Position numbers and translations under genes: made by a program
Part shown: piece after piece, positions 42,855 through 55,700 of the stretch
How the letters are laid out: each line of letters opens with the position of its first letter
Position numbering within the stretch: the first letter of the stretch is position 1
Notes under the pieces: generated by a model
Told to the model about the DNA's origin: nothing
Databases searched by the model: none
The model's input: the letters and a program-made list of their open reading frames with translations, nothing else
Assembly (NCBI RefSeq): GCF_028372415.1
Contig: NC_092873.1
Span: 354,206,660-354,270,659, forward strand
DNA length: 64,000 nt
Direction of reading: 5' to 3'
Source of the DNA: Notamacropus eugenii
Taxonomy: Eukaryota > Chordata > Mammalia > Diprotodontia > Macropodidae

Positions 42855-42965
42855 AGATGTGTGTATGTGTATATATGTATGTATATACGTACATATGTAC
42901 TATATGTGTATACACATGTTTATGTATATGTGTGCGTATATCTATATACACGCATATATGTATGG
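42855..42965. repeat. TATG/CATA-rich microsatellite
   Basis: Alternating 'tgtatgtgtatatatgtatg' type text for about 110 bp. Confidence 0.9.
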
Positions 42966-42974
42966 TTTTTTAAA

Positions 42975-43100
42975 AGCATTACCAAGTCCTTTCTTCACAA
43001 TCGTATGAGATACGTAACACCCCCATTCATAGGTGAAAAAACTCTGGCTCAGAAATTTTAATGTATGGCCACACAGCTAGCATTAGGAGTGAGATTTTTT
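42975..43100 (-). mobile_element. MIR SINE fragment
   Basis: 'cacaatcgtatgagatac', 'ccattcataggtgaaaa', 'ccacacagctagcattag'. Confidence 0.6.
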
Positions 43101-43289
43101 TAAATGAACAAAAAACATTTTCTCTCCTTGCCTCTCCCCTTATTGAAAAGAGAAAAAAAAACTCTCGTAAATAAATCTGCATAACCGAGCAAAACAAATT
43201 CTCGCCTGTATCCTCACCCCGAGTCCATCTTCTCTGGAGATAGGAGTGGAATTTGGACCTGGGTCTGTTGACTGACGTGCTCAATACTT

Positions 43290-43475
43290 TGTGCTTTTCT
43301 TATCTTATCTCTTTCACACTTTACATAGGTATTTGGACGGTCTTCTCTGACCTACTAAGGAAAACTGCTTGAGATTAGGGATTAGGTCTTGCTCCTATCC
43401 CCTCAGTGTCAAACTGCATGCAGTTTGCACATAGTAGGTCTTTAATATATGTTTAGCTGTTGAATGAATCTCAGC
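43290..43475 (+). mobile_element. L2 3' end
   Basis: 'ggtcttctctgacctac', 'cacatagtaggtctttaa', 'gttgaatgaatc'. Confidence 0.65.
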
Positions 43476-43699
43476 TTTTTGGGTTGGGACCACTAATTTT
43501 GTAGAGAAAATAATTGAGGGTCTGTAGAAAATAAGCACCCCCCCCCCCACACACACACTCAATTAACAAAGAGCACGGGTGCAAGAAGAAAGAGAAATCT
43601 CAGATAGTGACAAGTATTTTTTAAATGCACCTACTATGTAATAAGGTTCTGCTGCTTGGCAGTGACCAAAATAAATACATAGAAATCTTGCTTCCAAGA

Positions 43700-43890
43700 A
43701 GTTTGTATTCTTGGCTCAAGTCAACAGAGCGCTCGACTTGCAATCAGCCTCACCTTCCTTAGCTGTATGACCCCTGGCCAAGTTACTCCACCTGCCTCGT
43801 TTTCCTCATCTGTAAAATAGGGATCATTATAATACCTACTTCCCGGGGTTGTTGTGAAGAACAAATAACAGTATTTTCTATGAACCCTTC
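43700..43890 (+). mobile_element. MIR SINE
   Basis: 'gctgtatgacccctgg', 'ttttcctcatctgtaaaatag', 'gggttgttgtgaagaac'. The tRNA-like look at the start is the MIR head and not a tRNA gene. Confidence 0.75.
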
Positions 43891-44780
43891 CCGGGGTCGT
43901 AAATTGGGGGAAAAAAGTTTCGAGCATTCCCTCCGGAACCTGCTCCCCATCCCAATGTCCCGGCCCTGCTGCTGCCCTCCTGCTGCCCTCCTGCCCCGCG
44001 CTTTCCAGGGAAAAGACCCTTAGATCCGGAGGGAGACAGCCACGTGGGTGCCAATATTTGGGGGCAGGGTGGATGCCGTAGGAACAACCCCTCTCAACCC
44101 GACTCCACTCCCGGAATTCTCATCCTTCTCTTCTTCCACCTCCCCGAGTCCTCCCCCAGATCCCATGGATTAGTGAAAGTAAATCCCCCAACTCCGGATT
44201 CCAGGTCAAGGACAAGTTCTCTTCCCCACCCCCACCCCTACCCGCAGCGGAACCAATGGGAAACTGGGCTGGGGTAGGGGGACACGGAGGAGGGAAAGGA
44301 GGCGACGCCCCCTTACTCAATCTCCTGGACCCCTGGGACGAGGGATTGCCCTCCCCGGAAAGGCAGTGATCCGAAGCGGGGGGCAATGGTGGGGGGTAGG
44401 GGGCTTCTTAGCCCCTAGATGTTCCGGTCGAACAGGTGCAGGAGAAAAGGGGGCGGGAGGGCGGTGGAAACGTCCGCCAGGGGAAAGGGGGAAAGAAAAG
44501 GCGGAGGGAGAGTCTGTACTCTTCCCCCTACCTCAAGCCCCTCTCCCAGTCTGTCCTCCGCCCCTATCTTCCCCTCCTCCTTCCCCCCGGTCCCAGCTCC
44601 CCATGCCGACCCCTCCCCCCGCAGGAAGCGCGCCCGGCAACAGGGTCTTTGAAGTACTGCCAGGCAGCCCCCAGCTCCAGGCTGCTCCCCTCCCCCACTG
44701 CCCTACCTCCTAGGGGGTGACCTCTGACCCTGGTTACTTAGCCATCCCTTTGGGAGTGCCTCAGGGAGCGGGGTACTGAT
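43891..44780. other. GC-rich unique sequence upstream of MLLT6
   Basis: High GC but moderate CpG. It includes a tandem 'ctgctgccctc' pair near 43,970-43,992 and overlapping ORFs without conservation signs. Possible upstream regulatory DNA. Confidence 0.45.
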
Positions 44781-44889
44781 TACAATCACATATATACCCT
44801 CATGTACCATACACACCCTCCCACACACATCCCAGGTTTGGGGGGGTAAACATCTTCGTTTCCCCTTTCAGGCTCAACCATCAGTCCAC

Positions 44890-45370
44890 CAGGGCTGTTA
44901 CATGTCTATGTCAAATCTGGGAGTTTATCTGAGTCTATGTGTGTCTGAGAATCTGAGTGAGAGGGTCTTCCCTGAGTCCTTGGTGCTGCGTTCAAGTATC
45001 TCAAGAGGAGACTATGTGTGTCTATCTGTGAGTATATCTGTGCGTGTGTGTGTTTGGGAATGCATGTGCAGCCTTTCTGTGTTTAATCCTGCCTGTGTCT
45101 AGGAGTCTATCTGTCCATCTTTGCATCTCTGCTTCTACCTAGGTATCTGAGGGTGTCTGGGAGTGTCCCTTTGTCCATCGATGTATTTCTGTGTATATGC
45201 GCCTGAACATACTTTTGTAGCTAGGCATGGATCTGTGTATGAGTGTGGCCCCTTGTTTGTGGCTGTGCCTGTGCTTATATCCATGTTTGTGAGTATATGT
45301 TTTATGAATGAAGGCATTCATTCTAGAATTGTGTCCGTGATTAAAACTGTGAGTCTGAATATCTACTGCC
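44890..45370. repeat. TG-rich degenerate tract
   Basis: Repeated 'ctatgtgtgtctgag', 'gtgtctatctgtgag', 'tctatctgtccatc' and 'atctgtgtatgagtg' phrases over about 480 bp, resembling the tract near EPOP (20,040-20,175). Confidence 0.65.
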
Positions 45371-45393
45371 TTTCCTCTATGGATTAGCTAAAA

Positions 45394-45424
45394 ACTTAGA
45401 TAGATAGACAGACAGACAGACAGA
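45394..45424. repeat. (GATA/GACA)n microsatellite
   Basis: 'agatagatagacagacagac' and one further unit. Confidence 0.9.
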
Positions 45425-45639
45425 TCTCTTTATAGAGAGATCTCTAAAATTTTTCATATAGCTCTTTCTATGTTACAGAGATCTATATGTGAAAAAGTTT
45501 AATGTATCTCTATAGTATTACAAAAAGATATCTATATATGAAACTTTTAGCTAATATATCGAAATACATATATATGTACATACATATGGCAGAATCTTGT
45601 TTGCACGTAGTTGATTTCATGTTATCAGACATTAATCTT

Positions 45640-45790
45640 CGAGCTCCTTGAGGGCAGGAACAGTCTTTCATATTTGCATCCCCAGGGCTTGGCACAATAC
45701 CTAGCACATAGTGGGTGCTTTATATAAATCTTAGCTATGTATAATTATTAGAACAGGCGCTTAATGTTTATTGAACGGGCTGTAGTTATA
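45640..45790 (+). mobile_element. L2 3' end
   Basis: 'gctccttgagggcaggaac', 'catccccagggcttggc', 'ctagcacatagtgggtgc'. Confidence 0.75.
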
Positions 45791-46079
45791 AGCAATGAGT
45801 CTGCTGTGATGATGTCTGTGGGACTGTGTCTGAGTCTATACCTTCCCAAAAATGTGTGCGTTGGGGGGGGAGGGAATATTGGGGGGGCGGGAGAGTGAAG
45901 GGTCCCCACCATCCTTGCCCCTAGCCTGGGATCCCAGACTCACAGCATCCCCTTTCCCTGGGCTCCCCCACCTCACCCCACCCCCCGCCCGTCCCTGCTC
46001 TAAGTTCTCCCCCAGGGCTGTTATTAAGAGAGACCCGCGACCTAGAGATGTGGAAACCGAGCCCCAAAACTAACAGAAA

Positions 46080-46751
46080 ACAGCCCGGGGCACAGAGCCC
46101 GGGACCCACTGAAGGGGACGGCAGAAAGTGGGAAGGGAGGGAGTGCGTGTGCGTGGGGCGGGCAGTGAATTTAAAAAAAAAAAAAAAAAAAAGGAAGAAA
46201 GAAACCCTCCCGACCAAGCGAGGCTTTGTTCTCTGAACCTAAGACTTTACCGAGCTCCGCGGCCATGACTGCTGAGACGGGGCGGGGAGGGGGAGCAGGG
46301 GGGGCGGGGTGAGGGAGGGGGGGGCCGTGTGCGCCCGGAGGGGGGGGCCGGAGGAGGAGGGAAGGAGGGAGCTATGCCACTCTCAGCCACCCCGGCCTGG
46401 CCGGGCTGCCGCTGCTAAGGGGCCTTCTTTAGTTTGGGGCGGGGGGGCCCGGGAGGGGGGGGCAGGGGAGAGCCAGGTTCTGCTTGGGGTGGGGGGGGCG
46501 CCCGCCGGGGCATGAGGGCGAGAGCGCAGCGGCGGGGGCGGCCAGAGGGCGAGAGAGCGGAAGAAAAAGAAGAAGAAGAAGAAGAGAAAGAAAAGAAGAG
46601 GAGGAGGAGAAGGAGGGGGAGGAGGAGGAGGAGGAGGGGGAGAGGAGCCGAGGAGCCCCCCCTCCCTCCCTCCCTCCCTCCCTGACCCCCCCGCGGCCCC
46701 CCCCCAGCGCCCCCCCAGCCCCCCCCCCCCCCCCCGGGAGCTCATGGAAGT
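46080..46751 (+). promoter_or_regulatory. MLLT6: MLLT6 CpG-island promoter and 5' UTR
   Basis: GC-rich, TATA-less region with two perfect GC boxes GGGGCGGGG at 46,279-46,287 and 46,301-46,309 (Sp1-type), long G runs, a GAA/GGA purine run at 46,559-46,640, a (CCCT)n run and C runs up to the start codon. An A19-type run sits at 46,171-46,191. The transcription start is not determined. The GC boxes suggest 46,300-46,500. Confidence 0.75.
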
Positions 46752-46755
46752 ATGA
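46744..46755 (+). CDS. Three-codon uORF overlapping the MLLT6 start
   Basis: ATG GAA GTA TGA. Its stop (46,753-46,755) overlaps the MLLT6 ATG (46,752-46,754) in the arrangement ATGA. The uATG has C at -3 and G at +4, weaker than the main start, which has A at -3. This could allow leaky scanning or reinitiation. A translated product is not claimed. Confidence 0.5.
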   Translation: MEV

Positions 46756-49700
46756 AGGAGATGGTAGGAGGTTGTTGCGTGTGTTCGGACGAGCGGGGCT
46801 GGGCGGAGAATCCGTTAGTCTACTGCGATGGACACGCGTGTAGCGTCGCTGTCCATCAAGGTAAGAGGGGGAGGGGGCGGGCGAGACCCCCCCCCAGCGG
46901 AGGGGGCTGGGGGAGGGGGCAGGGGTCTGCGCCCCCCATCGCCGGGCCGGCGGAGCCCGGCGTCCGCTCCTGGGACTGCCCCGAGTCCGTGGGGACCTAC
47001 CCCGGCCCCACGCACACACACCTGAAGGGGAAGGGGGGCGGAGGGGGAGACCCCCCCCACCCTCACCCCCACCTCCGGAGGAGGAGGGGGCGACCAGGCT
47101 TTGTTTTCTTGCCTATTGTTCCGATCATATTCTTCCCCCCACCCCCACCCCCCAAGTTGAATGAGTTTAGGGGGAGTCCTAGGAAAAGGGTGATTAATGG
47201 TGCGCTTCACCCCCGCCACCCCCTTGCCTGCCCCATCCCGACTTTGGGGTGGCCAGAATAAAACTCTTCTTTTCCACCCCCACCCCCGTCTCAGCCCCAT
47301 TTGGTTCATTTGGTTCTTGCTCCGTGGTGAGAAGGGAGGTCAGAGAGAGTCAACCCTCCCCCCCAAGCTTCCGGATTAGAGAAGGAGGGGGGTACTAGGG
47401 AGGTAAGAGAAGGGACTTAGAGCCCTGGGGGTAGAGACTTTAAGGGGTGTGGAGAAGAGGGTGAGACTCGGTAGATGTTTCTAGGGAAAGGTGTGGGACG
47501 GTAGATACTGGTTTTGGGAGTTTCCGAAACAGCACATGACTAGATGGTTCAACCCTGGCGGAATTGGGGGGGTGGGGGAGCAGAAGACACCTGGATCTCG
47601 GCATCCCCCCCAACCTTACTCCGGGGGGCCCCCTTACCCCCAGTGGATCATGGGGACAGCCCCTGGTGCCCAGGAACTCAGTTGCTGTGGGTGATGGCAG
47701 CTCCTCCCCATACTTAGTCTTTTGGCACCTGCCCTTGTAGGTGACTTCTGACCTGTGCTGGCCTGTTAGCTAAAGTGAAGGAGATAGAGGATCTCCTTTT
47801 CCTGCTTTTACTAGTTATTTCTGCCCCCCCCCCCCAAAAAAAATAACATACACATGGCAAACCTCAACAAGACTTGTTTGTAGAGTGTAAATAAATATTC
47901 CCCTTTTTATGTAGTTTCTGATGACAGGGGAAGAGGGAAGGCTAGGAGGAAATTGTGTGAGGGAGGTCATCTAAAGGTCTAAGGCAAGGACCCAAACTTC
48001 CTACCTCCCAGGGCCTACCACTGATTTTAGGAAACGGGGTTGGCTTGTTGTGTGGTTGTGTGATTGTCATGTTATGATGTTGTGTGGTCATGTAGTTGTG
48101 TGGTTGTCTGTAACCCCCTTGAAGAATTTCCCAAGGAATTGGTGGAGAATAAGATATGGGAGCCAAGGAGTTTGGCTTCTCCCTATGAAACTGTACCCTC
48201 TCTACTCCCTCTGCACCCCCATCCCACCCACAATTCCTATGGGAGTCATTGAGAAAATTGCTTCAAGCCAGCTCTCAAGAGCCCCCTCCCCTTTCCCCCC
48301 ATTCTGGGGCCCTTGTCCTTAAGGGGACTCTGGGCACTGACTTGACCCTTCCTACCCCACCCCCCAAGCTTGCTATGGCATCGTCCAGGTGCCCACCGGA
48401 CCCTGGTTCTGCCGGAAATGTGAGTCACAGGAGCGAGCCGCCAGGGTGGTGAGTATGCTCCCCTCACATCTGCTCCCCTGGACCCTCCACCAATTTCCCT
48501 GGCAACAAGGCTGAGGCTGAGGCTGGAGAGTCTTGAGTTTAGGTCAAGCCTGGGTTCCTGAGTGCCCATCCCCCAACCCTGTCACTTAGATACCCCAATC
48601 CTGAGTGTTTGGGTCCCCTCATGGAGGCCTAGAAATGTAACATTGAGCCCTCCCATCCTTTACACAGACCCGCCTCTGATGATGATTCCTCCACTCCTGA
48701 CATTAAGCACTCACCTCTCTGACACTCAGTCTCCATCTCTGACACTGAGCACCCACATCCCTGACACTGAGCTCCCAACACCCCACATTGAGCCCTTCCT
48801 TCCCTGACATTGACTGAGCCTCCTCATAATAGACACTGAGTCCCTACATCACTCCAGATGAACCTCCATTTCTCACTCTGATTCTCCTATCCTTGACACT
48901 GAACACAGAGCTCCTTTTAATGACACTGTTTTTATCCCCAGCACTTAGTCCCTCAATCCCCAGAGTTGGGGGCCTTTTAAACTTCCTTTCAATGGAGCCA
49001 GGGAGTGCTCAGCAGACATCCTCCCAGGTCCTCCCTTCTCCCCTGGCCATATTTTAAATGCCCTCTCTGATCCCTTCTTTATGCCCTGTATTTTTTTTAT
49101 AGAGGTGTGAGTTATGTCCACACAAAGATGGGGCATTGAAGAGGACGGACAATGGAGGTGAGCCAGGGTGCCCCTCGTACTCAGCCTGGCCAGGCCAGAC
49201 TTGCTTAGCTCAGCCTGGAGATTTCTAGCCTGGGAGGGGTTGGAGAGGGACTAATTTTTTTTTTTTTTGTGATGCCATGATTTAAATGACATCGGAGTTG
49301 TATGAAATGAATGCCAATGAGGACTGGGGGTCTGAGTTTGGTGCTGGGAGTGGAGAGGCTGAGATGGAGGAGAAGGGTCCTGCTGAGATTGAGTGAATAC
49401 CTGGAGGTCAGGGCTGGTCCCTGAAACTTTGTCTCTTTGCTCACAGGCTGGGCCCATGTGGTGTGTGCCCTCTACATCCCCGAGGTACAGTTTGCCAATG
49501 TGCTCACCATGGAACCCATTGTCCTACAATATGTCCCCCATGACCGATTCAACAAGGTCAGTCCTTCTCTCCTTGAACCTTTCAGCTCCCTCTTCATTCA
49601 CCCTTCTCTATGTCTGTCCCTCTGTCTTCGCCTTCATCCATCCCTCTCTCTACCTTCCACTATTCATCCATCAATTTCTATATCCATCTCACTCCACTCT

Positions 49701-52700
49701 TCCATCTATCTTTCCACCTCATTCAATTCAGCCCAATCAGCATGTTTTTTTGCAGTTCGTCCCCAGGGCAGGGAAGGGCATTGCTGGAAGATCCCAGCAT
49801 CCTTCTTCTTGCCTCCCCTCAAACTGTCCCCTTAAACATCCATATGCCTCTAAGACCTAAGCTAGAGAAAATGGGCTCTGGTGGAATTTAGGGGCATATT
49901 TTTTTAAGTAGAAATAGCCTAGGACTCAAAATCAGAAGACCCAGAATTAGAATCCTGGTTCTGACCTCTACTGGCTATTTGACCTTGGGCCAGTCATTTA
50001 AAAAGCTTGATGCTCTCTAGTCATCTCAGATGTATAACAGAGAATGATCCTTCTGCTGGCTGCCCATTTCACAGGGCAGCTGTAGAAATAAAGCTTTATA
50101 AATCTCAAGGAAGGATTGAGATTGTACCTCAGGTATCCTTAATATTGCGGGACAAAAAGATGTCAAGGAATTGGGGGATTGGAGCCTTGGGAGAAAAAAG
50201 GGGGAGGGCAATGGACTGGATAGGGGCAGGAGGGTCACATGGAGCCTCAGTGTCCCAGAACAAGGAAAGGGGTGGTTGAGAGAGAGGGCTGCAGAAGGAA
50301 GGGGAGAATTAATAATAGCCTAAAGGAGTTTTTGAAATGTTCTCTCATTAGATTCTCACACAATCCTGTGCAGCTAGTGCTGCTATTATCCTCGTTTTAC
50401 AAATGAGGAAACTGTGTCTCAGAGAGGTTAAATGACTTACCTGGTGTAACATAGTAAGCATCTGAGACTGGACTCGCAAACAAGCCTTCCTGACTCCAAA
50501 TCCAAGGCTTTATCTTCTAAGACACCATCATTCCATTGCCTTCTCTAGACTTGTTACATCTGTGAGGAGCAGGGCCGGGAGAGCAAGGCAGCCTCAGGAG
50601 CCTGCATGACCTGTAACCGACATGGCTGTCGGCAAGCCTTTCATGTCACCTGGTGAGCCATCCCATACCCTATGGTGCCCCAGCCCCCACATGCCCTCTC
50701 AGAGCCACATGATGCCCCAGGAGTTTAGGGAGTAGGACGGTAGAGGAAAGATGAAGGATAGAAGTCTGAACTGGATTTTAGCAACTCCCCCCTTCTTTTG
50801 CATGCTTATTTGCATACACTTTGGGCAAATCACTTCACTCTCTGGCCTCAGTTTCCACATCTGTTAAGTGAGAAGGTCACAATAAAGGATTTCTGAGGTC
50901 CCTTCCAGCCCTAAATCTGTGGTCTTGTCATCCCAAAATAAATTGTTTTGTTTTGTTTTTTTATTTTTCACAAAAAGCATAGCTGGTCTGTTCATTCCAG
51001 GTTCTGCCCCTTCAGGGATGGTTAAGATGATGTTCTGCACCCCCCAAATATATATGGATGGCCAGATCCTATATGGACCATTATGAAAATGAGAGACTTG
51101 TCTTGTTGACTAGGAATGGGGTAGAAGGCAGAAAAATTTTCCATTACCTATTGTTTCTAATCATTACAAAGATTTGGAAAGGGGAGTAGAGGTAGAGGAA
51201 GTGGGGCTGTTGGGGGTTTGCAGCTAGAGCCCTCCATCCTAACTTTCTCTGGGGTTGTGTTGGGGGGCTCAGTGCTCAGATGGCCGGTCTGCTATGTGAG
51301 GAAGAGGTCTTAGAAGTAGACAACGTCAAATACTGTGGCTACTGCAAATACCACTTCAGCAAGATGGTGAGTTGGGACAGTTCTTTCCCTTCTCTGCCTG
51401 TCCCACTCAGCTTCAGTCCAGCATCCCCACAAGGGCCTTAGCTATACTCCTTTTCCAACAGCCAAGCCATTGATTGAAATGCAGTCCAGTGGAAAGAGCA
51501 CTGGATTAAAGTCTAGAGGACCCTGGTTCAAATCCCATCCCTCCTTATACCCATATGACCTTGGGCAGGTTCCTTAACCATTCTGTGCCTCAGTTTCCTT
51601 CTCTATAAAATGAAGTTAGTTTAGATGGTCTCTAAGGTCCTTCCAGCTCTAAATTCTGTGATCCAACCTAAAGGAAGATTTCTTGGCTTGACAGGGAAAG
51701 GTGGGAGGCCAGGGAACTCTTTCTCTGTGGAGGAGAAGTTAGGGATTAGTCATGGAGAATGGTGGAGTTGAAGGAGAAAACATCTTTGGACACCATATAG
51801 ATCTTTTGACCTATAGGGAGGGGGGGCCCTAAACAGAGACACTTGGCTTAACCTTAATAGTCCTTTCCATGGGCTGGTGAGAGAAGGGTTTGACTAGGAC
51901 CCCTTAAACAGCCAGCAAATTCCCCTCTACCTCTCCACCAGAAGCCATCGAGGCACTCCAGTGGGGGATCAGGGGGAGGCAACAGTGGCTTCATCGCTGG
52001 CCGGAGAAGCCAATCAACCTCACCATCCTCTCAGGAAAAGCATGGCTCCCACCATGAGAGAGGACCAAAGAAGGTATGTTATTGGCATGTCCTGGGCCCC
52101 AGTTCTAAAGGAGCGCACCAGGTGGGAGTTCACATCCCCAGGGAAGAAAAGAAGGGTGCTGTATATTGCCACGGGGAGAGAAACAATGGGCATTTGCCAC
52201 TCCCACCCCAGGGGATGGGATGCCAGGGTGAGGAGAGCTCTGGATTGGGAGAGAGTATCTCTGTTGGAATCCTGGCTCTGCCACGTGACCTTGGGCAAAT
52301 CACTTAAACAGAAGCACAACCTTTCTGGACCTCAAGTCTCCTCATCTGTGAAATAAAGAGTTTAGATGAGGTGGTTTGACAGTTCTGAGTCCTAGGCCCC
52401 TATTCCTGTGATCCAAGTTGATGTGCTCCAAGTTGATGTGCTCCTGGTGGGGGGAAGGGTCCTGGGAGTAGGTCGGTTCCTGTTCCTAAGGTTGCCTTTG
52501 TGCCTGCCTCTGTCTTTGTCCTTGGGTCATTCTCTACCCCAACCCCACTCCTACTCCATGGGTTCATGGTTTCTGGGTGGATGCTGGCAGGAGGGGTCCT
52601 TTATCTGTTTGTGGGTGTTCCTGGGCCTCAGTTGGTGCACATAGCACTGTGCTACCCTGTGTATCTCCGTGTGTCCCAGTGTGTATGTCCTTGCCAGATT

Positions 52701-55700
52701 GTGTGTCGAGCTGGGTCGCTGGCATGATAATGGAGCAAGCTATTTTTAGTAGGCAGCAGAGAGAAGGGGGAGGGGCTGGGAATCACTGAGGAACCTATCT
52801 GTGCCTCCCCATCCTTGAGAAACCCCGTCCCTGCCCCCAGTCTAGTTTCAGGATGGAAAACATTGGAAGGAAAAAGGAATTGGCAGAAGGACCTCACCCT
52901 GGCCCTTTAGGGCTCCTCCCTCAGACTGCCTCTCCCCAGAGAAAGGGACATTTCCCTTTTGTCCACACATTAGCCTAGTACCTGGCCCAGCTCAGTGGCC
53001 CCACTCCCTCCCACCCTGGGTCTTCTAAGCCTTCATATACCTCAGTTTGCTCCACTTTTACCTCTGCAGAGTCGTAAGGACAAGGAGCGGCTTAAACAGA
53101 AGCACAAGAAGAGGCCTGAGTCTCCCCCCAGAATCCTCACTCCCCCTGTACCCCCCGTCACTGACAAGGTACCAGCTGCTGATGTTTCCCTGGGGAAGGG
53201 GAAGGGGAACAGAGAATGGAAGTGAGGGGGGAACAAGGAAAAGCACGGGACCCAGGCATTCTGCCCAACCCCAGTGGCTCAATCAAGCTAGACTTCTAAA
53301 AAGGCACAAGACCACATGGACTGCTCATGGAAAGAACCCCGGGTTAGAAGTGAGGAATCCTGGGCTGGTGACCCATATTGGTCATTAACTAGCTGGGTGG
53401 CCTTGGGACATTCTACTTCACCTCTCTGGAACTCAATTTCTCAGCCTGTAAAATGAAAGGGTTGAATTAGATGATTTCTGACAGATTTTGTGAGCACTTA
53501 CCATGGCTGTCGACTGATTGTGCCTCCATGCCCCTGTCCCAGAGAAGGTGGAAGGGGGCACAGGAAACGTCTTATTCTCTCCCCACCTTGTGGACAAAAG
53601 AGATGTCAATGACTGTTGTTGAGGCACATTACCCAATTTGCAGGATCATAGAATCATGGAATTAGACCCAGAAGCCATCTTAGAGAACACCTAATCTCTC
53701 ATTTTACAGATATGGAAACTGAGGCCCAGAGAGAGAAGAGGTGACATGCCAGTACCCTAACCCAGATATCAGAGTCAGGGATGGGAGATCATAAAAATGG
53801 TTACCTTGTTTCTTTCCTAGAGGAAGAGCCTGTGAGGTGCCCCTGGAGTAATTAAAAGCCCCCTTCTCAGGCCTTTTTCCTGATAGGATAAAGCCAGACT
53901 TTGGAAATTAGCCCCTAAATCCCATTCCCTTGAATGACTCTTCATGCCTCCAGGCAAAGGAAAAGATTTCAAAATGGGTGTCCTGCCCTTCCCCTAAATA
54001 ACCTCCCTCTTGCCCTTGGCCCCCAGCCCTCTCCCCAAGCCTTCTCATGAAACACCTTAGTTAGCCCCTCTTCCCAATGCCTTGTCCTCTCCAGCTGTGC
54101 ATAGCTGGGGCCCTGGTGGGTCAGACCTGCCACATAGAGAGATAGAACATCTGGCAAACAGAATTCACTCCTCTCTTCTCTCCTGGGAGTCTCTAATCCT
54201 AAAGAGAGGGGCACTTGAAGCCCTGCCCACTCCCACCCCCCACTCCAGCCCACCCCATTCCAACTCCAGGAAGAAACCAAGCAGGGGCCCAGGGGTCTGA
54301 GAGGCCCCCTTCATCACTGCCCCTCCCTGACAGGAGGCTGGCAGCGCCAAGGGCAGTTTGGCACACGGTTCGGGTATCAGGTTGCCCCAGTGATGTTGCC
54401 ATAGTGACTGCCCAAGTTGCCCAGGCATAGTAGCCTTCTCCCTCTCCCCCTTCTTTGTTTGGGGGGTGGGGAGGGAAACTTGGCCAGAGAATTCCTCTCC
54501 CTCACTTGTGAGGCTGAGGCCATTTGGCCTAGAGAAACCCAGGGGGATCATAGATTGGGAGTCTGGCATCCCTGCCTCCAGCCCTGTGAAAAGGCCCTCC
54601 ATCAGACAGAGCTTTGAGGAGAGGAGAGAAGGCAGGGCTGGGCAGAGCTGGGAAGGCTCCTGGCTGGCAGGGATTCAGGCAGATAGGAGCATGCACATAG
54701 GTGTCTGTGTGTGGGCTTGCATGAGTGCAAATATGTTTATGCCCACGCACATGTGACATGTCTGCTTGCACATGCGGACGTTCATTTGTACTTCTTTGGA
54801 AGCATGTGTCCATAGATGCCTTTATTCCAAATGGCCAGCTGTCCCCTCGTAACCCTCCCTCCCCCATAACTCTCCTTCCCTTCTCTCAGATTAAAGCCAC
54901 ATCTGGCTCACCTCACAACTCCAGCTGTTGTATAGTAGAAAGAGTGAAGATTGTGGCTCTGTCTGGAGAGAGAGGAGGGGGTGTCTTCCTCTTCCCATCC
55001 CATTTCTTCTCCCCCATCATCATATTTGGGTGGCTGGCGACTTCCCATGCCCGAAAAGCCCCAGCACCCCAGCCAGCATCTGGAACTTGTAAGGTTCCAT
55101 CCCATTCTAACATCCTCTGATCTTCTGAGACTCTGAAGTGGCATTCCCATCATCACACTGCTGCCACACCAGGCTCCATCTCAGTCTCAATTTGCTTTGT
55201 TTCCACTGATTCTCTGATCCTCAGTGGGACTCTGTGAGTTCCCTTCCCTGGGCCTTCTCACTGACTCCCCAGACATCTCACCAGAGTCTGATAGGACAAG
55301 AGAGGTTGGAGGAAGGGAGTGAAGGCAGAGCTGGATGTGGGAATTCTTATGTCTGGGTCAAATTCAGTTGAGAGGAGAGGGCGGGACAGTGCCAACCAAT
55401 GACAGCCTTCCCCCTAGAGAATTTGGCCTGTACCCCAATGGAGGATGGGGTGGAAGATTGGACTTGGAGTCGGTAAGACCTGAGTTTGAATTCTACCTCA
55501 GACACTTAGTAGCTGAGTAACCCTGGGCAAGTCATGTAACTTCTCTAGGCCTCAGTTTCCTCATCTGTAGAATGAACTTGGACTCAGTTCTAAGGCCCCC
55601 TCCAGCTCTAAATCTATGATCCTAAGATTCTTTGGACAAAAGTAAAATCGTGCCCAGGACCCTGAGGTTTGGGGTGTAGGAGCACATCTCCCCTCTGATC

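Larger units (their letters stand above)
46773..51357 (+). other. MLLT6: MLLT6 PHD-zinc knuckle-extended PHD module (exons 1-6)
   Basis: First PHD: C8, C11, C25, C30, H35, C38, C51, C54 (CCVCSDERGWAE, WFCRKCE). Zinc knuckle: RCELCPHKDGALKRTDNGGW, continuing GWAHVVCALYIPEV. Extended PHD: TCYICEEQGRESKAAS, ACMTCNRHGCRQAFHVTC, NVKYCGYCKYHF. All zinc ligands are present. In the paralogue AF10 this module reads unmodified H3K27. That activity is inferred for AF17. The exons sit close together, and introns 1-6 carry only old repeats. Confidence 0.9.

Noticed and set aside
43700-43780. tRNA-like segment
   Set aside because: It is the tRNA-derived head of a MIR, followed by the MIR core. No intact cloverleaf was found anywhere in the window.
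46429-47019. 196-codon minus-strand frame across the MLLT6 leader and exon 1
   Set aside because: Low-complexity Pro/Ser/Gly text from G and GGA runs. Crosses exon 1.
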